Positions 1 through 7,561 of a DNA stretch of 21,227 nucleotides are shown here, one piece after another. Under the pieces are notes generated by a model. The model did no database searches, was not told the origin of the DNA, and worked only from the letters and a program-made list of their open reading frames with translations. The translations under genes and the position numbers were made by a program. Every line of letters starts with the position of its first letter. Position 1 is the first letter of the stretch. Source of the stretch: Methanothrix sp. (GTDB taxonomy: Archaea > Halobacteriota > Methanosarcinia > Methanotrichales > Methanotrichaceae); the NCBI GenBank assembly GCA_028688535.1, contig JAQTXY010000003.1, forward strand, positions 1-21,227, read 5' to 3'.

Positions 1-16
1 CCCCGAAAAACCCGAT

Positions 17-1120
17 ATGCTCCTCTGGGAGGAGACGCTCTTCAAAGACAGGGATCTGTTCGAGTTAGATCACCTGCCCGAGCACTTCCTGCACCGGGAA
101 GATCAGATGAACAGCCTCAAATTCTGCGTCCGACCGGCTTTGCAGGGAGGCCGTCCCGTCAATGCCCTCTGCCTGGGTCCGCCCGGCACAGGCAAGACCA
201 CGGCTCTTTTCAAGCTCTTTGAGGAGATCGAGGGGCATTCTTCAAAGATAATTCCGGTTCATGTCAATTGCCAGATGGACTCTACCAGGTATTCCGTATT
301 TTATCAGATCTACAAAAAGGTCTTTGACCATGCTCCTCCCTCCAGCGGCATATCCTTCAAACGCATCTTTGAAAAGGTAGCTGCTGCCGCAGCCGACCAG
401 GATAAGGTGCTGGTGGTGGCTTTAGACGATATAAATTATCTGTTTCACGAAAAAGAGGTGGATCACGTCTTATACTCCCTTTTGCGTGCCCATGAAACTT
501 GCCCCGGTGCCAGGATGGGTGTGATCGGAGTTATGAGCGAGCTGGCCTTGAACTATGTTCTCGACCCGCGTGTTGTCTCCGTCTTCCAGCCGGAAGAGAT
601 CATATTCCCTCTCTACACCCGATCAGAGATACGCGACATATTAGGCCGCCGGGCGCAGATGGGCTTTTATCCCGGGGTGATGGCCGACGATGTTCTGGGG
701 GCGGTTGTAGACTGCACAGAGAGGTCGGGAGACCTGCGGGTGGGAATTGACCTTCTTAAGAGGTCCGGCCTGTCTGCGGAAAAGCGCGCCTCGAAAAGCG
801 TCTCTCTGGATGATGTGGCAGGATCCTGCGATCGCTCCCGCCTGGTTCATCTCACCTATGCCCTTAAATCCCTCAAAGACGATGAACTGGTTGTGCTGCG
901 ACTCGCTGCAGAGCAAAAAAGCTGGCGCGCGGGCGAACTGTTTGTTCGCTTTCATGAGCAGACGGATGCAGGATACACTCGTTTTCATGAGATTCTCAAT
1001 AAGCTTGATTCCATCCGGCTGATTAATGCCGATTTTACCGGAGCGGGTGAGCGGGGCCGAAGTCGCGTCATCAGCGTGCGCTATGATCCTGAGGAGATCT
1101 TAAGCCGGCTGAAATCGTGA
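17..1120 (+). CDS. cdc6: Orc1/Cdc6-type replication initiator ATPase
   Basis: Archaeal Orc1/Cdc6 proteins bind replication origins and help load the MCM helicase. The AAA+ domain is clear: Walker A GPPGTGKT at residues 54-61, a Walker B segment VLVVALDDIN at 131-140, and a sensor-2-like SGDLR near 240. The C-terminal ~90 residues fit the family's winged-helix DNA-binding domain. The N-terminal stretch (LFKDRDLFELDHLPEHFLHRED) is the usual start of the family, and 367 aa is near normal length. The reading frame is open to the window's left edge, so the true start may lie a few codons upstream of the ATG at 17. Walker B has Asp-Asp where most relatives have Asp-Glu, suggesting a divergent paralog. 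The gene precedes pstC on the same strand but is separated by 134 bases. Family assignment is firm; which paralog is unknown. Confidence 0.93.
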   Translation: MLLWEETLFKDRDLFELDHLPEHFLHREDQMNSLKFCVRPALQGGRPVNALCLGPPGTGKTTALFKLFEEIEGHSSKIIPVHVNCQMDSTRYSVFYQIYKKVFDHAPPSSGISFKRIFEKVAAAAADQDKVLVVALDDINYLFHEKEVDHVLYSLLRAHETCPGARMGVIGVMSELALNYVLDPRVVSVFQPEEIIFPLYTRSEIRDILGRRAQMGFYPGVMADDVLGAVVDCTERSGDLRVGIDLLKRSGLSAEKRASKSVSLDDVAGSCDRSRLVHLTYALKSLKDDELVVLRLAAEQKSWRAGELFVRFHEQTDAGYTRFHEILNKLDSIRLINADFTGAGERGRSRVISVRYDPEEILSRLKS

Positions 1121-1128
1121 TGTTTTTC

Positions 1129-1187
1129 CCTCTTATCATTTTCCTCTTATCATTATTGCGAAAGCCGTCTATATTTATCGCAACAAT
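1129..1187. repeat. 12-bp direct repeat followed by an inverted repeat between cdc6 and pstC
   Basis: CCTCTTATCATT occurs at 1129-1140 and again at 1143-1154 (period 14). It is followed by an inverted repeat, ATTATTGCGA at 1152-1161 and TCGCAACAAT at 1178-1187, matching at 9 of 10 positions with a 16-base spacer. The position directly after an initiator gene and before pstC allows two readings: origin-type iterons or a pst operator. The repeats are directly visible; the function is unknown. Confidence 0.6.
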
Positions 1188-1198
1188 TAATTGGTGCT

Positions 1199-1223
1199 CT
1201 ATATAGATTCTATACGCAAGGGC
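1199..1223 (+). promoter_or_regulatory. Candidate promoter/operator of pstCA, CTATATAG element
   Basis: CTATATAG lies at 1199-1206, followed by ATTCTATACGCAAGG. The same octamer stands before the PHP-phoU operon and before pstS. The downstream half (TT..ATACGCAA) is also shared with the PHP-phoU copy. It is 49 bases before the ATG at 1255, so it could be the TATA box itself, an operator, or both. Confidence 0.45.
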
Positions 1224-1254
1224 TTTAACCCGTTAATGTGTTTTGTCAGAGCGT

Positions 1255-2163
1255 ATGGATCGGCCGAGAATAAAGATGCCTCGCAAATATGGGGAGTTGT
1301 TCGTAGAGGCTCTACTATTCGTGTCCGCCATTGCATCTATCCTCATTATGCTTCTTATCTTCTATTTCCTCATTCATGAAAGCCTTCCTGCGTTTTCAAG
1401 TCTTGGCATATTCTCCCTGCTATTCGGCTCAAAATGGCATCCTTCCGGAGATATTTACGGATTATTGCCCATTATCGCCGCATCATTGATTATAACTCTC
1501 CTGGCGCTCTTCATAAATATCCTGATTGGATTTCCTCTGGCCATTTACCTGGCAGAGCTGGCGGGACCTCGGAGCAAGGCCATATTGAAACCGTCCATTG
1601 AACTCTTGGCGGGTGTTCCTTCCATTGTCTATGGTTTCTTAGGGGTGATAATTCTCGTAACCTACTTGCAGGACAGCTTTGATATGCTTACAGGCAGGTC
1701 GATTCTGGCCGGATCGATGCTTCTTGGAGTCATGTTCATTCCCCGCCTTACCACTATCTGTGAGGATTCTCTGCGAGCAGTGCCCTCAGAATTCAAGGAG
1801 GGCTCACTTGCGCTTGGAGCCAATCGCTGGCAGACGCTTCGAAATGTTACTATTCCTGCGGCATCCTCTGGGATTACTGCTGCCATCCTCTTAAACATTG
1901 GAAGCATAATCGGTGAAACTATGGCCGTACTCCTGGTGGTGGGAAACGTCGCCAGACTGGCCTCTCCTCCGTACGATATATTTGATCAGGGTGCATCCTT
2001 CACCTCTATTATCGCAGGTGAGATGGGCGAGGTGGCCAGAGGTTCAATGCATTACCATGTCCTTTTTGCAGTAGGATTCGTTCTACTCATCGTAGTTACC
2101 CTGTTCAGTCTGGTAGCAGATTATGCCCGGATTCGTATCCGACGAAAATTCGGGGGATACTGA
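1255..2163 (+). CDS. pstC: Phosphate ABC transporter permease PstC
   Basis: One of the two membrane subunits of the high-affinity phosphate importer; it forms the channel with PstA and couples to the ATPase PstB. The protein is about 302 aa with some six hydrophobic segments. The permease signature is clear: LLAGVPSIVYGFLG, then the EAA-loop region with CEDSLRAVPSEFKEGSLALGA followed by RWQTLRNVTIPAASSGI, and IGETMAVLLVVGN. I chose the ATG at 1255; a TTG at 1243 and an ATG at 1276 are alternatives, and none has a strong ribosome binding site. It ends one base before the pstA start, so the two are surely cotranscribed. No substrate-binding protein or ATPase gene adjoins it, unlike the usual pstSCAB order. 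Confidence 0.93.
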   Translation: MDRPRIKMPRKYGELFVEALLFVSAIASILIMLLIFYFLIHESLPAFSSLGIFSLLFGSKWHPSGDIYGLLPIIAASLIITLLALFINILIGFPLAIYLAELAGPRSKAILKPSIELLAGVPSIVYGFLGVIILVTYLQDSFDMLTGRSILAGSMLLGVMFIPRLTTICEDSLRAVPSEFKEGSLALGANRWQTLRNVTIPAASSGITAAILLNIGSIIGETMAVLLVVGNVARLASPPYDIFDQGASFTSIIAGEMGEVARGSMHYHVLFAVGFVLLIVVTLFSLVADYARIRIRRKFGGY

Positions 2164-2164
2164 A

Positions 2165-3412
2165 ATGAGGACCCGGCCTCTCCTCTGGGGATCTCTTGCC
2201 ATATCGGTGTTCCTGTTCGTCACCTCTCTGGCATGCCTCATTCTTCAACCCCATCTGGAAAAGCTGGCGCCGATGTGGCAAGCCAGTCTTTTCGCAAGCC
2301 TTCTGCTTATTCTCGCATCGTATTTTATCTCCAAAGCCGTCTCTCTTAAGACAGCACCTCTTCTGGCCCTGGACATTTTCATCTGTTCGGCCATACTCTT
2401 TCTGATGTATTCCGGGACCCTTCATACCGGATTTGTCATCCGCCGGCCTCTTGGGGTGGGAGCATCCTTCGATTATGCTTTTATTCTTCCTCTTCTCATC
2501 TTTTTTGCCAGCTTGCTGTGCATAAAAGATGCTCTTAATATCATCTACGATTTCAGCGCTCGGGGTCGAGAGGTCCTGGTTTTCCTGGCTGTCAAGCTCT
2601 CCGCGGTACTGTCGCTCCTCTTGCTGGGCGGAATACTCTTCATAATAATCTATAAAGGAATTGGGGTCATAAGCTGGGATTTTTTGACCGCACCCCACAG
2701 GCGCCTGGGCCAGGCGGGCGGGATTAGCACCGCTATATTGGGCTCTTTATGGATGGTTTTGGGTGCTATGATCATATCTTCACCCCTGGGTATCGGTGCG
2801 GCTATCTATCTTCATGAATACTCCAAGAGCCAGAGGCTTAACCGTCTCATCACTATCGCCGTGAGCTGTCTCAACGGCGTTCCTTCGGTGGTCTTCGGAC
2901 TCTTCGGGCTGGCCTTCTTGGTGACATACTTCGGTGTATCTCTCTTATCCGGATCGATAATCCTGGGGCTCATAAATATCCCAACTATAATCCTGACCTG
3001 CCAGGAAGCCCTAAAGAGCGTCCCCAACTCTCTGCGGGAGGGAAGCATGGCTTTGGGGGCAACTAAATGGCAGACGATCAGAAAGGTGGTCTTGCCCTCG
3101 GCCATGCCCGGCATACTTACGGGCGTGATCATTGGGGTGGCCAAGGCCTCTGGAGAGACGGCGCCCATCATGTGGACGGCAGTGACCTTTACAGCTACGC
3201 CTGTGCAGATGATTTACGGCGTGATCCCCAATGTATTTCAGCCTGTCAATAATCTGGATTACCATTTATTGAATCTGATCTACTTCCTGGGGGCATGGGA
3301 TGTGGAGGCCAGGGCCTGGGGTACAGCTCTGGTGCTCATTGCCTTGGTGCTGGGCACCAATATGCTGGCCATAGTAGTAAGAAATCACTATAGAAAGAAG
3401 ATATCCTGGTAG
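2165..3412 (+). CDS. pstA: Phosphate ABC transporter permease PstA with extended N-terminus
   Basis: Second channel subunit of the phosphate importer. The C-terminal ~280 residues match PstA: SCLNGVPSVVFGLFGLAFLV, then EALKSVPNSLREGSMALGA with KWQTIRKVVLPSAMPGI, and ASGETAPIMWTA. The ATG at 2165 follows the pstC stop directly and has GGGGG about seven bases upstream; an ATG at 2123 overlapping pstC is less likely. At about 415 aa it is much longer than typical PstA (about 280-300). The extra ~130 N-terminal residues carry about four hydrophobic segments before the usual first helix. The next gene downstream is the broken arsC on the opposite strand, so no pstB follows. Confidence 0.93.
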   Translation: MRTRPLLWGSLAISVFLFVTSLACLILQPHLEKLAPMWQASLFASLLLILASYFISKAVSLKTAPLLALDIFICSAILFLMYSGTLHTGFVIRRPLGVGASFDYAFILPLLIFFASLLCIKDALNIIYDFSARGREVLVFLAVKLSAVLSLLLLGGILFIIIYKGIGVISWDFLTAPHRRLGQAGGISTAILGSLWMVLGAMIISSPLGIGAAIYLHEYSKSQRLNRLITIAVSCLNGVPSVVFGLFGLAFLVTYFGVSLLSGSIILGLINIPTIILTCQEALKSVPNSLREGSMALGATKWQTIRKVVLPSAMPGILTGVIIGVAKASGETAPIMWTAVTFTATPVQMIYGVIPNVFQPVNNLDYHLLNLIYFLGAWDVEARAWGTALVLIALVLGTNMLAIVVRNHYRKKISW

Positions 3413-3475
3413 GCCCGCTGGTTCCTGGCACCGCATTAGCCGGCGAAGAAAACGTCTCGCTCAGGTTCAATTAAC

Positions 3476-3937
3476 TTATTCGAATGTTTGAATTATCCAT
3501 TCTCGGATCTCGTCTCTAGCTCGCCGGAAGAGCTTGAGCTGCTCTTCCTTCGAGCCGCTGGACTGTGCAGGGTCCTCAAAGCTTCTGTGAATGACTTCTC
3601 TTGCTTTGGGTGATTTGGATGGAAGCTCAAGGCGCGTGCTACAGATCGGGCAGGCCTGTTTTGCTCTGTCGCAGACCGTGACTGCCATGTCAAATATTGT
3701 ATCATAAGAATCTTCTGCTGATTTGGAATACTAACCAGATATGTCGATACCGATTTCCTTCATGACCAACACAGCGCGAGGATCGACAAAAGTCGGCTCA
3801 GTGCCGGCACTGTGTGCATTATATCTTTCACCATAAATTGCTCTCAAGAGTCCTTCAGCCATCTGCGAGCGAGCTGAGTTATGAGTGCACAGAAAGAGAA
3901 CTTCCTTCTTGCCCTGGGTTTTTGTGCTCATTATCAT
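3476..3937 (-). pseudogene. arsC: Arsenate reductase (LMW-phosphatase/thioredoxin-type ArsC) broken by one in-frame stop
   Basis: The N-terminal part carries the P-loop CTHNSARS (catalytic Cys near residue 15 from the ATG at 3931) and HSAGTEPTFVDPRAV. A TAG at 3733-3731 (codon 67) then interrupts the gene. The same frame continues without further stops: YSKSAEDSYDTIFDMAVTVC, then DRAKQACPIC with the second and third redox cysteines, RSFEDPAQSSGS, and a helical end, to the TAA at 3478-3476. Read through, it would give about 151 aa, normal for ArsC. The family usually has Q or H after DISG, so a single CAG-to-TAG change explains the break. The start is the ATG at 3937 or 3931. ArsC reduces arsenate, a phosphate analogue, which suits its place beside pstCA. 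Four other genes here end in TAG, so the codon acts as a normal stop. Confidence 0.82.
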
Positions 3938-4153
3938 CCTGCCATTCTGTGCATAATTATTAGCATTTTGGTAGTTCTTGCATACGGGAGCAAGATAACA
4001 TGGCGCTGCAACGATACTGAATATAAGCTGCATTTAACTCTATTGTTTTTTGGATTTGATATCATGTCTATTGCAGATATATATTCTATTTTGAAAAATT
4101 TTCTAAATAAGGTATGTGAATCATGTTTCTTTGATATTTCATAATAGGAAATT
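3938..4153. other. AT-rich intergenic region between arsC and the lrp-like gene
   Basis: This roughly 215-base divergent spacer is rich in A and T and contains TATATATTCTATTTTG at about 4077-4092, a plausible TATA-type promoter for the plus-strand gene. Open frames here on both strands have no recognisable protein features and I regard them as spurious. Confidence 0.4.
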
Positions 4154-4162
4154 GAGGTGATC
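4154..4162 (+). promoter_or_regulatory. Strong ribosome binding site deciding a TTG start
   Basis: GAGGTGATC is a near-perfect complement of the archaeal 16S rRNA 3' end. Its core lies seven bases before the TTG at 4166, which supports that TTG over the in-frame ATG at 4184. Confidence 0.7.
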
Positions 4163-4165
4163 TGA

Positions 4166-4420
4166 TTGGCAATAGGAATTACCATGCTTAAGGTCTTGCC
4201 GGGAATGGAGCATAGAGTCTATCATGCGTTAAGGTGCAAAGAAGGCATCTTGTACATATGCGCTGTTTTTGGCGAGTACGATTTCATGCTGGTGTTGCAG
4301 GCAGAGGGCTTGAATGGGCTCAGAGGTCTGATCGACGGCATCGATGATACCAAGGATGTTATCGCGACTCAAATGATACTGGTGAACTACCAAAATGAAA
4401 TGTCTGTCCAAGCTTGCTGA
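4166..4420 (+). CDS. Stand-alone Lrp/AsnC-type ligand-binding (RAM) domain protein
   Basis: An 84-aa protein that matches only the C-terminal effector domain of Lrp/AsnC regulators: a first strand (AIGITMLKVLPG), a helix, LYICAVFGEYDFMLVLQAEG, a second helix, and a last strand MILVNYQN. The DNA-binding helix-turn-helix is absent. Such single-domain proteins are known in archaea and form ring oligomers that bind small molecules, often amino acids, and may partner with full-length Lrp proteins. The TTG start is set by the strong ribosome binding site just upstream. It is divergent from the broken arsC and convergent with phoU. The domain call is fairly sure; the ligand and partner are unknown. 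Confidence 0.8.
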   Translation: MAIGITMLKVLPGMEHRVYHALRCKEGILYICAVFGEYDFMLVLQAEGLNGLRGLIDGIDDTKDVIATQMILVNYQNEMSVQAC

Positions 4421-4447
4421 TGGACTCATTTTGGCAGTTTTTTTTTT
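4390..4447 (+). terminator. Hairpin plus T10 tract after the lrp-like gene
   Basis: CCAAAATGA (4390-4398) pairs with TCATTTTGG (4426-4434), and GTCCA (4406-4410) pairs with TGGAC (4421-4425), leaving a 10-base loop and a one-sided bulge. Ten T residues follow at 4438-4447. The stem begins inside the end of the lrp-like gene. It resembles a bacterial intrinsic terminator; archaea need mainly the T tract. The phoU gene ends just beyond on the other strand. Confidence 0.65.
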
Positions 4448-4534
4448 GGCTATGCAGCAACCATCGCATAAAAGCAGATTGTAGGCGTTCTTTATGATTG
4501 AATTATTAGAACACAAATGCTGTTATGCGATCGC

Positions 4535-5527
4535 TTAGTCCTCTAAAACGGCATTTTGCAGGTTGATCGAAAGCTCGGCGATATTTATTATGAGATCGAG
4601 CATACGTTCCATGCTGTCGGCCACAACCAGTCTGATCGGCATTTCGTCATCGCCCTTTTCCCAGAGGAGGCTGGTCATAATTATTGATTGCTTCTTCATC
4701 TCTTTAGTTTTGTCAATAAGATGGTTGGCCTTATGATTGTCCGGTTTGAGAAGCACGGATATGGAATCGTCAATTAAGGTCGTGATGATAGAGTTCAGCC
4801 TGTAGATTTCATCAGTCATCTCTCTGGGATGCTCGTTATCATTCTGCGTGGATATCTCGGCGATCTTTGAAGCATGATCTGCCATGCGCTCCAGGTTTGT
4901 GGCTGCTTGCATGTAATTAAAGGAACTGATGGGGCTTTGTGTCTCCTGCTTTATGGAAACTGATCTAAGGATATCATTGAATTGACGGGCTATAAGCAGA
5001 TTTAGGCGATCCACATCATTATCTCTTTGAATGACATCTATTGCTAACTCTTTATCTCCTTTTATGAGGGAGGATAGGGCGTCCTGGATCATAGATCTGG
5101 TAATATTCTTCATTCTTTTCAGAGCGCGATCTGCCGGTAGTTCCTCCTCGCTGAGGAGGTTATGTATAGCCACTTTATTGATAATTTCTTCCAGGATCTC
5201 CGGTCCAATGAGTTTGTTTACAATAGTGTGCAGATCTCTTTTTTGTATTGCGGTCAGTTGATGGGACGATATCTCGACTGTCTTGTAGCCTGCGAGATAG
5301 CAGGCAATCACGTCTCGAATCAAAGGTGCTCCGCATTTGCTTCCTATGTCCAGCTTCACTATCTGGTCCGGTTCAGATTTACCACTGGATAATAATAGAT
5401 CCCCTTTATGGTTTTGCGAAATAAATAATAACGAACCGTTGATAATCGCATTTTCGTTTGCCCATTTTTTTGGGAGGGAGACTATCAAAGTCGACTTTCC
5501 TGTCTTCTGAACTTTTCTCGTTTCCAT
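4535..5527 (-). CDS. phoU: AbrB-domain/PhoU fusion, phosphate uptake regulator
   Basis: The first ~45 residues (METRKVQKTGKSTLIVSLPK, then KWANEN and strand-rich sequence) resemble an AbrB/SpoVT swapped-hairpin DNA-binding domain. The rest is helical and carries two PhoU-type metal-binding motifs, ERMADHASKIAE around the middle and SMERMLDLIINIAE near the end. PhoU proteins restrain phosphate import through Pst and signal phosphate status. The AbrB-PhoU layout occurs in archaea and would let one protein both sense and bind DNA. I start it at the ATG at 5527, with AGGTG about seven bases upstream; an in-frame ATG at 5581 would overlap the PHP gene and has no such site. It lies 16 bases after the PHP gene stop, in the same operon. 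About 330 aa. Direct DNA binding is inference. Confidence 0.88.
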   Translation of the reverse strand: METRKVQKTGKSTLIVSLPKKWANENAIINGSLLFISQNHKGDLLLSSGKSEPDQIVKLDIGSKCGAPLIRDVIACYLAGYKTVEISSHQLTAIQKRDLHTIVNKLIGPEILEEIINKVAIHNLLSEEELPADRALKRMKNITRSMIQDALSSLIKGDKELAIDVIQRDNDVDRLNLLIARQFNDILRSVSIKQETQSPISSFNYMQAATNLERMADHASKIAEISTQNDNEHPREMTDEIYRLNSIITTLIDDSISVLLKPDNHKANHLIDKTKEMKKQSIIMTSLLWEKGDDEMPIRLVVADSMERMLDLIINIAELSINLQNAVLED

Positions 5528-5543
5528 TTTGATGCACCTATCA

Positions 5544-6554
5544 TTAATGGGCGTGAATGCCGAGCACTTGCTCCATTTCATATAGTCGGGAGCTCTCTCT
5601 TCTTATGTAAAGTGCGGCAGGCAGTCCAGAGTTGGCAATTTTTTTCGTAGCAGTAAGAGCGGCGCGATATATTCGGGGAAAATCCCTAAGCGAATTGCTC
5701 GCCAGGATGGCTATGAACCTGTCCAGATGGCTTATTCCTGTGGTGATCTTCATGCTTTTTTGCATCATATCCTGGCTGGATATCAGATCCAACCAAATAT
5801 TCATCTCCTGCATGAGGTCCTGCTTCGTCAGATCTCTTACCACAATGTATGATTTTCCTCGGCAGATGTTGTTGTAGTATTCTCTAAAGTTTCTTCCTCT
5901 GGAAAGAGTATAGGCCTGCCCAATCCTTCCTGAATGTGTATCCGTGGATGCTATCAGTCCTTTGCCATACCTTCCGGCTAATTCCATAATAATCTCGTTT
6001 TTTCTCCTGACGCGATGCATATTGTACTCAATGACTGGAAATAGCTTGATCAGATTCGGTATGATGGCTAGATTGGGTCTTTCTCCCGGCTCGAACCAGA
6101 GCGGGTGGTTGTAAACAAAGGGCAGTCTTTCTTTATTAAGGAAATGCAGGACGCTGTGCAGGTCTTCAGATGCGGCAGTCTCTCTAAGTTTTTTAAATTG
6201 ATCATTATCTAGGTCATAAACATTGATATGGATGGTATGTCCTACTGTTTTCATATCCCTGATCTTTATCTCTACGCCTCTGATCAATCCTTCCATCTCG
6301 TGGCCTAAAACGTCATATGCAGCCATAGTGTCGTGATCTGTAAATGTTACATAGTCCATTCCATTCTCTTTAGCCATTTGATATAATCTGGTTGGGTGTA
6401 GAGATCTAACCGAAATGACGTCTGGGGAGAAAAGAGAATGCACGTGGAGATCTGCCGCCTGCCAACCATGTTTGCGAAAGACTTCGGCATCCTTAAAGGA
6501 GAGGATCTTCGTAGCTGCATTGTTATCCTTCATAGTGGGAAATAACCGTTGCAT
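5544..6554 (-). CDS. PHP-domain metal-dependent phosphoesterase
   Basis: The PHP fold (polymerase and histidinol phosphatase) is clear. The metal-binding motifs appear in order: DLHVHSLFSPD, FTDHDT, the Glu in RGVEI, YNHPLW and ASTDTHSGRIG. All the usual histidine, aspartate and glutamate ligands seem present, so the enzyme should be active on a phosphoester. The substrate is unknown; relatives include RNase AM/nucleotide phosphoesterases and histidinol phosphatase. After the PHP domain a ~100-residue helical tail follows with no recognised domain. The start is the ATG at 6554 (alternative ATG at 6533). No ribosome binding site precedes 6554 and a TATA-like CTATATAG/TTTAAATA stands about 20-33 bases upstream, as expected for a leaderless transcript. 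It is the first gene of an operon with phoU, which suggests a job in phosphate or phosphoester scavenging. Confidence 0.85.
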   Translation of the reverse strand: MQRLFPTMKDNNAATKILSFKDAEVFRKHGWQAADLHVHSLFSPDVISVRSLHPTRLYQMAKENGMDYVTFTDHDTMAAYDVLGHEMEGLIRGVEIKIRDMKTVGHTIHINVYDLDNDQFKKLRETAASEDLHSVLHFLNKERLPFVYNHPLWFEPGERPNLAIIPNLIKLFPVIEYNMHRVRRKNEIIMELAGRYGKGLIASTDTHSGRIGQAYTLSRGRNFREYYNNICRGKSYIVVRDLTKQDLMQEMNIWLDLISSQDMMQKSMKITTGISHLDRFIAILASNSLRDFPRIYRAALTATKKIANSGLPAALYIRRESSRLYEMEQVLGIHAH

Positions 6555-6568
6555 CAATTATATATTTT

Positions 6569-6594
6569 GCGTATTTAAACTATATAGGTATATA
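6569..6594 (-). promoter_or_regulatory. Promoter/operator of the PHP-phoU operon, CTATATAG element
   Basis: On the minus strand the sequence reads TATATAC CTATATAG TTTAAATACGC towards the PHP start. CTATATAG occupies 6587-6580. The upstream half TATATAC and the AAAT that follows match the pstS element, while TT..ATACGCAA matches the pstC element. The distance to the ATG fits a TATA box for a leaderless mRNA, so promoter and operator roles may coincide. Confidence 0.5.
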
Positions 6595-6795
6595 TTGCAT
6601 TCGATTTCTATTGGTTTGTGGCTATATTAGATCCTAAACTAAAAAATTTAGTTAATGGCAATGCTATCAAATTTTACCATTTTCAATAATTGCAATAAGT
6701 GAACGCTCACGGAAAATTTAATCCCTTGAGGTCGCATATTAAATACGTCCTTGGGGGGCAGGCGAGGAAGGGCTTTGTCACATCAAATTGTTTCA

Positions 6796-7284
6796 TTAAC
6801 AGGGAGCAAATTCCTGTTCCTTTCTCTCTGCAAAGTTCTTCATTACTTGGTTTAGCAGATCATGAATCTTTGGCACATCATCGTTTCTAAGGTCGCGAAT
6901 CATCAGCGGCAAGGCAAACATCACTGCGACATCCAGTTGCATTGTGTTAATTGGATTGCAGTTATGCAATGTCATTTGTGCATTTTTCCTGACAATCTCA
7001 ATGCAGCTACCCATTATCTTTATCTCATCTCTGCCTTCTTCGGATGTCTTGTCGTTGCAGTTCATCTCCCAGGCGCTCACCATGGAGGTGATCAAATTGG
7101 ATTTTAATTCCTCTGGGATATTAACGGCCTTCAATAGGTCCAGGATCAAGCCCAGTTTGAGTGATCTAATCTCGCCGATCCTGGTCATTAGACCTTTTCT
7201 CTCTAAAATTGCCTCGTAGTACCCCAGAAGGCCAAGAAGGTTTTCGCCTTTTCGAGAATCTTCGCATCCGATAACTTCAAACAT
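6796..7284 (-). CDS. Uncharacterised cytoplasmic helical protein
   Basis: I do not recognise this protein. It is about 162 aa, has no signal peptide or membrane segment, and appears mostly helical with scattered cysteines. The ATG at 7284 is chosen because GAGG lies seven bases upstream; an in-frame ATG at 7299 is the alternative. An AT-rich stretch around 7317-7332 (TTAATAAATAATATTG on the plus strand) could supply a promoter. It is transcribed in the same direction as the PHP-phoU operon but is separated from it by about 240 bases of AT-rich DNA that holds that operon's promoter. Reality as a gene is likely from its length and ribosome binding site; the function is unknown. Confidence 0.6.
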   Translation of the reverse strand: MFEVIGCEDSRKGENLLGLLGYYEAILERKGLMTRIGEIRSLKLGLILDLLKAVNIPEELKSNLITSMVSAWEMNCNDKTSEEGRDEIKIMGSCIEIVRKNAQMTLHNCNPINTMQLDVAVMFALPLMIRDLRNDDVPKIHDLLNQVMKNFAERKEQEFAPC

Positions 7285-7561
7285 CTCATATCCTCTCATG
7301 TCTTAAAGAATGCCTATTAATAAATAATATTGTATCCTATTCAAATCTGTTGTACTTTCCTGAAGATAAAGCGGTTGACACTAACTGCACTCATTTGAGT
7401 TCGTCCATATATCTCTTCGCCCATTAAAATATATATCTCAATTTCGTGAATATATTCTATATATTATTGATTGATGCCGGCGATGTCTTCGATGGAGGTA
7501 GAATGACACCCCCAGCATCAACGAACTGTTTTTATCATCAAAAAAAATTGGGAATTAAGCC

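Noticed and set aside
2105..2698. 197-codon open frame on the minus strand
   Set aside because: It lies opposite pstA, has a highly charged, low-quality composition and no ribosome binding site; it is a mirror of the hydrophobic pstA codons.
3731..3733. TAG in arsC read as pyrrolysine
   Set aside because: pstA, the NosD-like gene, the radical SAM gene and the PGF-CTERM-like gene all end in TAG, the site is not catalytic, and a single change from Gln explains it better.
3934..4185. Small open frames in the arsC/lrp divergent spacer
   Set aside because: AT-rich composition, no family resemblance, and they overlap the likely promoter and the lrp-type gene's ribosome binding site.
5528..5581. 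Longer PhoU from the ATG at 5581
   Set aside because: It would overlap the PHP gene and add residues before the typical AbrB start; the ATG at 5527 has its own ribosome binding site.
7285..7561. AT-rich 277-base spacer searched for an RNA gene or small ORF
   Set aside because: It contains TATA-like runs but no tRNA-like fold or coding pattern that I can support.
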